Shown here: in pieces, positions 9,805-15,353 of the stretch
Position numbering within the stretch: the first letter of the stretch is position 1
How the letters are laid out: each line of letters opens with the position of its first letter
Source: an uncultured Pseudomonadota bacterium
GTDB lineage: Bacteria; Desulfobacterota; Syntrophorhabdia; Syntrophorhabdales; Syntrophorhabdaceae
DNA length: 32,684 nucleotides
NCBI GenBank assembly: GCA_937862865.1
Contig: CALMFJ010000002.1
Location: 1-32,684, forward strand
Reading direction: 5' to 3'
Notes under the pieces: generated by a model
The model's database searches: none
Told to the model about the DNA's origin: nothing
What the model saw: the letters and a program-made list of their open reading frames with translations, nothing else
Translations under genes and position numbers: made by a program

Positions 9805-10328
9805 CAAAGTTCCTCTATGTTGATCCTATCGTTGGTATATATGCATATCTCCGATGCGATCGCCATCGCTTCCTTAACGATCTCGGCCGCCGAAAGCGGT
9901 GCGTGCTTGACAAGGGCCTTCGCCGCGGCCTGGGCATAGGCGCCGCCCGAGCCTATCGCCGCAATCCCGTCGTCCGGCTCGATAACATCGCCGTTGCCGG
10001 ACAGAACGAGGGTGTGCTCCCTGTCTGCAACGATGAGGAGCGCTTCCAACCTGCGCAGGAGCCTGTCGGTCCTCCAGTCCTTCGCCAGCTCGACCGATGC
10101 CCGCATAATATTGCCGTTGTATTGTTCGAGCTTCTTTTCGAAACGTTCGAAAAGAGTGAACGCATCCGCCGTTGCGCCTGCGAAACCGGCAAGGCATTTG
10201 TCCTGGTAAAGCCTCCGCACCTTTTTCGCAGTGTGCTTCATCACGGTCGCATTCAGCGTGACCTGGCCATCCCCTCCAATAGCAATTCCCCCATTGTGTC
10301 TGACGCACAAAACAGTTGTGGCTTCCAT
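9804..10328 (-). CDS. hslV: HslV, peptidase subunit of the HslVU protease
   Basis: A 174-residue proteasome-type threonine peptidase. The sequence begins [24 protein letters not shown]; the mature enzyme should start at Thr4 after removal of three residues. GDGQVT, the Lys near 32 (MKHTAKKVR) and [14 protein letters not shown] match the family. The ribosome site AGAAGG is formed by the last codons of xerC, whose stop is three bases upstream. With HslU it forms a cytoplasmic ATP-dependent protease induced by heat in many bacteria; no heat-shock promoter was seen here. Confidence 0.97.
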   Translation of the reverse strand: MEATTVLCVRHNGGIAIGGDGQVTLNATVMKHTAKKVRRLYQDKCLAGFAGATADAFTLFERFEKKLEQYNGNIMRASVELAKDWRTDRLLRRLEALLIVADREHTLVLSGNGDVIEPDDGIAAIGSGGAYAQAAAKALVKHAPLSAAEIVKEAMAIASEICIYTNDRINIEEL

Positions 10329-10331
10329 TTT

Positions 10332-11219
10332 TTACCTTCTTGGATGGGATTTGTCGTATATCTCCATGAGCTTGTCCATGGAGACGTGGGTATACCGTTG
10401 GGTCGTGGACAGCTTCGAATGGCCCAGCAATTCCTGGATGCCCCGAAGGTCCGCCCCGTTGTCGAGCATGTGGGTCGCAAAGGAATGCCTGATCCCGTGC
10501 AGGGCGAGGTTCTTGAAGAGGTGTGCCTTGATCTGGTGTTTTTTCATGATGCCGAGCAGGCCCCGGTACGTGAGCCTCTCTCCGCGAAAATTGATAAAAA
10601 GCGCCTTTTTCGCATTGAATTTCTCGATCTTGCCCGCCGCTTCCAGGTATGCTTCGAGCGCCTCTTTTGCCTTTTCCCCGAAGGGGACGATCCTTTCCTT
10701 TCCGCCCTTGCCCGTCACCCTCGCCCACATCCCTTCAAGGTGGAGGTCTTCCCGGTCAAGCGACAGGACCTCGCTCGCCCGCATCCCGGAGGAATACATC
10801 AGTTCGAAGATCGCCAGGTTCCTGATGTTGAGCCACCCTTCCTTCGGCAGGAAATCGAGAAAATGGAACATCTCGTCGATGGTGTAGAACTTGGGCAGGT
10901 GTTTCTCTATTCTCGGGCTCCGGATGATAAGGGCCGTGTTCTCATCGATATAACCCTTTTTCTTCATGAATCTAAAAAAAACCTTAATGGCGGATACCTT
11001 CCGTGCCAGCGACGACCTTTTCAGGTCCTTATACACTTCGACAATATAGGCGCGTATCGTATTATGATCAACGATCTCCTCAGTGCTTTTCTCGATAAAC
11101 CTGACAAAATCCTCGATATCGCTGCGATACGCCCGCATCGTATTGTGAGCAGCCCCCTTCTCGTTGTCGAGATACTTGTAGAACTCCTTCGCGACAACCT
11201 TGATGGTCTGCTTGTCCAT
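10332..11219 (-). CDS. xerC: Tyrosine recombinase XerC
   Basis: A 295-residue site-specific recombinase for chromosome-dimer resolution at dif with XerD. It has an N-terminal SAM-like core-binding domain (about 1-100) and a catalytic domain with all expected residues: Arg in SGMRASEVL, Lys in GKGGKER, HxxR in LHGIRHSFATHML, His in LLGHSKLSTTQ and the nucleophilic Tyr in QRYTHV. The location directly upstream of hslV-hslU is a conserved order in many bacteria, which favours XerC over an island integrase. It appears to be the first gene of the long minus-strand unit. XerD itself is not in the window. Confidence 0.93.
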   Translation of the reverse strand: MDKQTIKVVAKEFYKYLDNEKGAAHNTMRAYRSDIEDFVRFIEKSTEEIVDHNTIRAYIVEVYKDLKRSSLARKVSAIKVFFRFMKKKGYIDENTALIIRSPRIEKHLPKFYTIDEMFHFLDFLPKEGWLNIRNLAIFELMYSSGMRASEVLSLDREDLHLEGMWARVTGKGGKERIVPFGEKAKEALEAYLEAAGKIEKFNAKKALFINFRGERLTYRGLLGIMKKHQIKAHLFKNLALHGIRHSFATHMLDNGADLRGIQELLGHSKLSTTQRYTHVSMDKLMEIYDKSHPRR

Positions 11220-11227
11220 AGACCCTT

Positions 11228-11255
11228 ATTGTATAATTTTCGGTGAAATAATCAA
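11228..11255 (-). promoter_or_regulatory. candidate sigma-70 promoter of the xerC-hslVU-arg-leuS unit
   Basis: On the minus strand TTGATT (11255-11250), a 16-base spacer and TACAAT (11233-11228) precede the xerC ATG at 11219. The expected start of transcription is at about 11221, leaving a leader of only a few bases, so the xerC message may be nearly leaderless. AAGGG sits just before the ATG and could act as a short-spaced ribosome site if transcription starts further up. Confidence 0.45.
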
Positions 11256-11437
11256 GGAAATTCCCCTGTTGTCGATATCGTGCGGACGGCACAGGGGACA
11301 CCGGCAACGCCTTCGACACTATTGTCGATGGGTTGCAGGGAGGCTTCGACAAATTTTGCCCTCAGTGTGTCTGCAATAACATACACCCCTTCTCCTAAAC
11401 CCCGGATATTACAAAATCCTCGGGGGCCGGTTGATTA

Positions 11438-11453
11438 TGGCACGTTTGTTGCA
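11438..11453 (+). promoter_or_regulatory. sigma-54 (RpoN) promoter
   Basis: TGGCACGTTTGTTGCA matches the consensus TGGCAC-R-N4-TTGCW at every defined position; GG (11439-11440) and GC (11451-11452) are separated by exactly ten bases. Transcription would start near 11464 on the plus strand, heading into 370 bases of non-coding DNA and then antisense into der. Just upstream, CCCCGGAT and ATCCTCGGGG (11400-11426) form an imperfect inverted repeat. No plus-strand coding gene follows. Confidence 0.7.
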
Positions 11454-11683
11454 TAAAATAACAATGTGCCCGACAGGAAGCAATGATGTACGAAAGGCAT
11501 GTCCTGTAATGGACGCTTGATGCAACATACAGGGCTTAAACAGGCATATCCGAGGCTATTCATGCCTCACGAGGGTTCTGGGGTTACCCCTTCCTCCCCT
11601 GAACCCTCCCCCTTTAAAACCGGTAAAACGTAAGGCGCGAGACATAAAAAGTAAAGGCAAAAAACTGCCCTGAGACAAAGACA

Positions 11684-11710
11684 CTGGATCCCGGCTTTCG
11701 CGGGGATGAC
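11684..11710. repeat. dispersed palindromic intergenic repeat
   Basis: CTGGATCCCGGCTTTCGCGGGGATGAC contains a hairpin, ATCCCG / CGGGGAT around GCTTTCG with one extra G. I recognise this as the widespread proteobacterial intergenic repeat usually written GTCATTCCCGCGAAAGCCGGGATCCAG. Decayed relatives follow nearby (CAGGATGACGGCAGGG near 11752 and GCCGGGATGATGACAG near 11781), suggesting repeated insertion or decay in this gap. Confidence 0.7.
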
Positions 11711-11810
11711 GGCGGGGAGGGGGCTGACTGTCCTGCATGATCGGAACCAATACAGGATGACGGCAGGGTTGTGGGTCTTAGCCGGGATGATGACAGTCTT
11801 TGGTTTCTAA

Positions 11811-11824
11811 CGTGGAACGTGGAA
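11811..11824 (+). repeat. heptamer tandem repeat CGTGGAA x2
   Basis: Two perfect adjacent copies of CGTGGAA follow TTTCTAA and precede CCGTCTTTTAC, a few bases beyond the 3' end of der. It has the same unit length, seven, as two other degenerate arrays in this window (17868 and 24573). Confidence 0.6.
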
Positions 11825-11831
11825 CCGTCTT

Positions 11832-13157
11832 TTACTTTCTTTTCAGTACCAATCGTATCGGCGCGCCCATGAAGCCGAAATGCTCCCGGAGGCTGTTTTC
11901 CAGGTATCTGCGGTAATGGTCCGGTACGAGACGCGGGTGGTTCGAGAAAAGGACGAATGTCGGCGGCAGGGCCTTTGCCTGGCTGGCGTAGAATATCTTT
12001 ACCTGCTTCCCCTTCTGGTAGGAGATGCCGTGACGGGCAGCGATCTCCGCAAATGCGTTGTTGAGCTGGGCCGTGGGTATGCGCGTTGTGAGCTGCTCAA
12101 ATACGGCAAGGTCAGTTTTCAGGACATCATCGATGCCCATTCCGTACTTCGCGGAAGCGAAAACCACGGGGGCAAAGGATGCGTGGGGTATCCTGTCATA
12201 GATCATTTCCCTGTACTTTTCATGGGTGAACTGCCTGTCCACCAGGTCCCATTTATTGACAACGATACAGAGCCCCTTCCCGCGCGAGATTATGAGGTGG
12301 GCAATGCTGCCTTCCTGGTGCCCCGGACCTTCGGAGGCGTCAATAATAAGGTTCACGACGTCGGCGCGCTCGATGCTCCGGACAGCGCTCGACACCGAGT
12401 ATTCCTCGACCTTCTCATAGATCTTTCCCTTCTTCCGCAGACCGGCCGTATCAATGAGCGTGAGCTGCTTTCCCTGGAAAACGATGCCGGAATCCACCGA
12501 ATCGCGCGTTGTTCCCGGGATATCGCTCACGATCATCCTTTCCGCGCCGAGCATACGGTTCGCAACCGACGACTTCCCCGTGTTCGGTTTTCCGACGAGG
12601 GCTATCCGTGTGGCCTGCAGCGGTTTGGGAATTTCGGCCCCTTCCTCTTCTTCATGTCGTATCGCCGAGCATATGTCATCGAGCAGGTCCCCGATCCCGA
12701 GGCCGTGCGTCGCGCTCACAGAATAGAACTTATCCGCTCCGAACTCGTAGAATTCGATAAGGGAGTCTTCCCGCTTTTTGGAATCGACCTTGTTGATGAC
12801 ATAAAAAACGGGCTTGTGCACCTTCCTCAGCATCCGTGCGATATCGCGGTCTGCCGGCATCAGGCCCTCCTTGCCGTCGAGAAGAAATATCACGGCATCG
12901 GATTCTTCAAGCGACGCCTCGATCTGCTTCATGATCAGCCTCGAAAACCCGTCCTCCTCGGACGAGGAGAAACCGCCGGTATCGACCAGGAGGCAGGCGC
13001 GCCCGCCCATCTCAAACGTTCCGTAGTTCCGGTCGCGCGTGACGCCCGGGGTATCTTCCGTTATTGCCTTGCGATACCCTATTACCCGGTTGAAGAAGGT
13101 GGATTTGCCGACATTCGGCCTGCCGACGATGCTGATCAGGCGTTCTTTTCTAGTCAT
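11832..13157 (-). CDS. der: Ribosome-assembly GTPase Der (EngA)
   Basis: A 441-residue protein with two tandem GTPase domains and a C-terminal KH-like domain, needed for 50S subunit maturation. Domain 1: GRPNVGKS (12-19), DTPGVTRD, NKVD (122-125). Domain 2: GKPNTGKS (189-196), DIPGTTRD, DTAGLRKKGK, NKWD (301-304). The KH end includes PPTFVLFSNHPRLVPDHYRRYLENSLREHFGFMGAPIRLVLKRK. All motifs are intact and the length is typical. Its start overlaps the end of the upstream transporter gene by eight bases, so it depends on that message and perhaps on translational coupling. Confidence 0.97.
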   Translation of the reverse strand: MTRKERLISIVGRPNVGKSTFFNRVIGYRKAITEDTPGVTRDRNYGTFEMGGRACLLVDTGGFSSSEEDGFSRLIMKQIEASLEESDAVIFLLDGKEGLMPADRDIARMLRKVHKPVFYVINKVDSKKREDSLIEFYEFGADKFYSVSATHGLGIGDLLDDICSAIRHEEEEGAEIPKPLQATRIALVGKPNTGKSSVANRMLGAERMIVSDIPGTTRDSVDSGIVFQGKQLTLIDTAGLRKKGKIYEKVEEYSVSSAVRSIERADVVNLIIDASEGPGHQEGSIAHLIISRGKGLCIVVNKWDLVDRQFTHEKYREMIYDRIPHASFAPVVFASAKYGMGIDDVLKTDLAVFEQLTTRIPTAQLNNAFAEIAARHGISYQKGKQVKIFYASQAKALPPTFVLFSNHPRLVPDHYRRYLENSLREHFGFMGAPIRLVLKRK

Positions 13158-14313
13158 GGTACCTCAAAAGTAAGCTTAACAAGAATCCCGCGCAGGGCAG
13201 GACCGATATTGAATACAGGGCCGCCGGCACACCGAAACGGTCCGCAACGAAGCCAAGGATGGTCACCCCGATGCCGCCGGTCCCGATCGCAAATCCTACC
13301 ATGAGACCGGAGGCGATGCCAAGTTTGCTCGGGAGGAGCCGCTGCGCCATCACGATGGTCACCGAAAATGTCGACACAAGGATCATCCCCTGTGCCCCGA
13401 GAACAACGAAGAGGAGCGCCCCGTTCTGCACCGCGGGGATAAACATCACCGGAAGGGTGATCGTTGACAGGAGCATTGACGCTCTGACAAACAACCGGTG
13501 CCCGAACCGGTCCGCAATAGGGGCGCCGATCAATGTGCCTACGGCACCGCAGAAGAGAAAGGTGAAGACAAGTTTGCCCGCAAACAAGGGGCTTCCCTTG
13601 AGATAGTCGATATAATAAAACGGTATGTACGTAACGAGGCCGATTTGCGCCCACGAGCGCATGACGACGATCAGTATCACCATGCCGAGCGAAACATACA
13701 CCGTGATGGGGACCTTCACGGCATCCAGCTTCGACCGTTTCTCGTGGTCCTCGACCGGCATCCTGATCGCCCTTTTGTTCGCGACAACAAGAGCGGAACA
13801 TAAAACGGCCGGTACGATGATGACGGGAAGAGCGGAAAAACCGTAATAATTCACGATGTACATGGCGAGGATGGGGCCCAGGGAAAACCCGAGATTCCCA
13901 CCCACGGAGAAGAGCGACATTCCGGTTGCGGCCCGCTCACCGGTAAAGAAGTAAGCGGTCTTATATCCCTCGGGGTGGTACGACGCCACACCGAGCCCGC
14001 TTACGACAACAAGACCGAGTATAAGCAGAAAGGATGGGGAATACGCCAGCAGGGCAAAACCTGTCCCGGCTGCAAGCAGCCCCGTCGGCAGAAGGAAAGA
14101 CATCGTCTTTCTGTCCGAAACGTACCCGAAAACGGGCTGAAGGATGGACGACGTAAAATTAGATGCCATCAATATAAGTCCGGTCATGGCGTAACTCAGC
14201 CCAAACCTGTCTTTCAGGAACGGCAGGACTGCGGGGAGAGCACCCTGGTATATATCCACCACCAGGTGCCCCAGAGACAGAATGAGAAGGACCCTGAGAT
14301 TAAAACGTTTCAT
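13150..14313 (-). CDS. MFS transporter, fosmidomycin-resistance (Fsr)-like
   Basis: A 387-residue protein with about 12 hydrophobic helices. The N-terminal part (GHLVVDIYQGALPAVLPFLKDRFGLSYAMTGLI, then QPVFGYVSDR) follows the Fsr-type drug exporter pattern, and SYHPEGYKTAYFFTGERAATGMSLFSVGGNLGFSLGP is the typical helix 4-5 region. The substrate cannot be told from sequence. The start at MKRFNLRVLL (14313) fits the cytoplasmic N terminus; the ORF-track start at 14376 lies well inside the NUDIX gene. It overlaps the NUDIX gene by 14 bases and der by 8, which is compact packing for three unrelated functions. Confidence 0.85.
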   Translation of the reverse strand: MKRFNLRVLLILSLGHLVVDIYQGALPAVLPFLKDRFGLSYAMTGLILMASNFTSSILQPVFGYVSDRKTMSFLLPTGLLAAGTGFALLAYSPSFLLILGLVVVSGLGVASYHPEGYKTAYFFTGERAATGMSLFSVGGNLGFSLGPILAMYIVNYYGFSALPVIIVPAVLCSALVVANKRAIRMPVEDHEKRSKLDAVKVPITVYVSLGMVILIVVMRSWAQIGLVTYIPFYYIDYLKGSPLFAGKLVFTFLFCGAVGTLIGAPIADRFGHRLFVRASMLLSTITLPVMFIPAVQNGALLFVVLGAQGMILVSTFSVTIVMAQRLLPSKLGIASGLMVGFAIGTGGIGVTILGFVADRFGVPAALYSISVLPCAGFLLSLLLRYHD

Positions 14314-14845
14314 TTTCGATGATGTCCCTGAAGCGCATGAGGACGCGGCAGGTGGCACCCCAGATCCTGTCACCATTGAAATGAAACGATGTCCACCCGC
14401 CTCCCCTGCTGGCCGGGGAGAACTGTTCGTCTTTCAGGTAGCTGTATGGGAGAAAGATAAGGTATGCGACCTCGCGGGGATTGGTGATGAATGTGTACGG
14501 CGCGTGAATGATCCCGACATGCGGCGTGATGACAAAACCGGTGTACGTCCACGAATCGTCGAGGCTGCCGATGATCTCGACAGATGCCGGGTCGATCCCG
14601 ATCTCTTCCTGTGACTCGCGGATTGCGGTCGACCTGAGGTCCCTGTCCCCCGGCTCGAACATGCCCCCGGGGAAAGACACTTCACCTTTATGATGCCGGA
14701 CCGTTTCCGTCCGCTTCGTGAGCACGGTGAACACGTCCCCGTCCCGCTCCAGCAGAAGGACGGCCACCGCTGCGCGGATATCGTCACGGGCGGGTATCCG
14801 GGACGGCGTATGATCAGCAATGCATTGTCTGATGGTACCAAGCAT
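14300..14845 (-). CDS. NUDIX hydrolase, CoA pyrophosphatase-like
   Basis: A 181-residue NUDIX protein. HHKGEVSFPGGMFEPGD followed by STAIRESQEEIGID gives the NUDIX box (REXXEEXG) plus the HxGxVxFPGG extension that marks the CoA pyrophosphatase (NUDT7/8, YeaB-like) subfamily, which splits CoA into phosphopantetheine and 3',5'-ADP. The substrate assignment rests on that extension only. Family N-terminal text AAVAVLLLERDGDVFTVLTKRTETVRHH is normal. It is the promoter-proximal gene of the NUDIX-MFS-der set. Confidence 0.85.
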   Translation of the reverse strand: MLGTIRQCIADHTPSRIPARDDIRAAVAVLLLERDGDVFTVLTKRTETVRHHKGEVSFPGGMFEPGDRDLRSTAIRESQEEIGIDPASVEIIGSLDDSWTYTGFVITPHVGIIHAPYTFITNPREVAYLIFLPYSYLKDEQFSPASRGGGWTSFHFNGDRIWGATCRVLMRFRDIIENETF

Positions 14846-14920
14846 CCGGTATTGTAACGCGAAGGGCTCCCTAAATCAATTCCGTACCACGGGGGCCCCG
14901 AGATGCGCCGATCAAAAAAC

Positions 14921-14952
14921 ATTTTACTCGGTGCATATTTTGTGTAAAATGA
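14921..14952. promoter_or_regulatory. symmetric bidirectional promoter / inverted repeat
   Basis: CATTTTAC (14921-14928) and GTAAAATG (14945-14952) form a perfect 8-base inverted repeat. On the plus strand it reads TTTACT, 16 bases, TAAAAT; on the minus strand TTTACA (14949-14944), 16 bases, TAAAAT (14927-14922). Each arm therefore contains the -35 of one promoter and the -10 of the other. The leaders would be about 54 bases to the acidic protein at 15012 and about 70 bases to the NUDIX gene at 14845. Confidence 0.55.
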
Positions 14953-15011
14953 TAGGGGATAAAAGACAGACAGTCACGGTTTAAAGCTATCTCTTCGGAG
15001 GAAAGAAAGCG

Positions 15012-15353
15012 ATGAAAAAAAAGGAAGGAACGCCCGACCTTCGACCGAAGCTGGTTACCGACGCCATCAAGAACGTTGCCGTACTTCTCAAGGAAAAAGG
15101 GTACGGACCTGATAAAGCCGTGATCGAGGAAGTGGTCAACCAGGCGATCGACGAATACGTCGAGCAGTGGTACGAGGTCTCGCTCGAAGCGATAGAGCTC
15201 AAGGACGGCGAAGCCGATTTTGTGACCGACGAAGAGATAGATGACCCCGACCTGATAGAGGAAGCCAGGCTCAGGATCATCAAGGAATTATACGAAGAAC
15301 CTCCCGAGGATTTTTACCGGAACATCGCTGAGAGCATCATGGACTCTCAGTGA
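15012..15353 (+). CDS. Small acidic protein of unknown function
   Basis: A 113-residue protein with no family I recognise. It has no signal peptide or cysteines. The middle and C-terminal parts are strongly acidic and helical (AIDEYVEQWYEVSLEAIELKDGEADFVTDEEIDDPDLIEEARLRIIKELYEEPPEDFY). The coding call is supported by GGAGG nine or so bases before ATG (CGGAGGAAAGAAAGCG), a candidate promoter upstream and strong third-position GC bias. Its stop overlaps the stop of the convergent LonB gene by seven bases. The overall look is of a small soluble adaptor or binding protein, but nothing in the sequence fixes that. Confidence 0.8.
   Translation: MKKKEGTPDLRPKLVTDAIKNVAVLLKEKGYGPDKAVIEEVVNQAIDEYVEQWYEVSLEAIELKDGEADFVTDEEIDDPDLIEEARLRIIKELYEEPPEDFYRNIAESIMDSQ

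Larger units (their letters stand above)
11220..11831. other. 612-base intergenic region without a protein gene
   Basis: No ORF with coding character was found. The stretch holds the xerC promoter, an imperfect hairpin (TCCCCTGT at 11262-11269 pairing with ACAGGGGA at 11291-11298), a sigma-54 promoter pointing right (11438-11453), a palindromic dispersed repeat (11684-11710) with related GGGATGA fragments to about 11794, and a heptamer tandem repeat (11811-11824) just beyond the der stop. It separates two leftward operons. Confidence 0.8.

Noticed and set aside
10332-11219. Tyrosine recombinase as marker of a mobile island
   Set aside because: It sits in the conserved xerC-hslV-hslU order, no att-like repeats or phage genes flank it, and the tRNAs of the window are intact and far away.
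9903-11246. 447-residue plus-strand ORF opposite hslV and xerC
   Set aside because: A shadow ORF in high-GC antisense frame, with no ribosome site and no recognisable domain.
11520-11633. 37-codon plus-strand ORF and an 8-codon ORF (ATGATGTACGAA, 11483) after the sigma-54 promoter
   Set aside because: The longer ORF has no ribosome site and a Pro/Ser composition typical of random GC-rich DNA. The short one does follow AGGAAG, but eight codons cannot be told from chance; it is only worth noting as a possible leader peptide.
11880-13304. 474-residue plus-strand ORF opposite der
   Set aside because: Antisense shadow of der, which has complete G-motifs on the other strand. It is also not placed correctly to be the product of the sigma-54 promoter, as stops intervene and no start site is supported.
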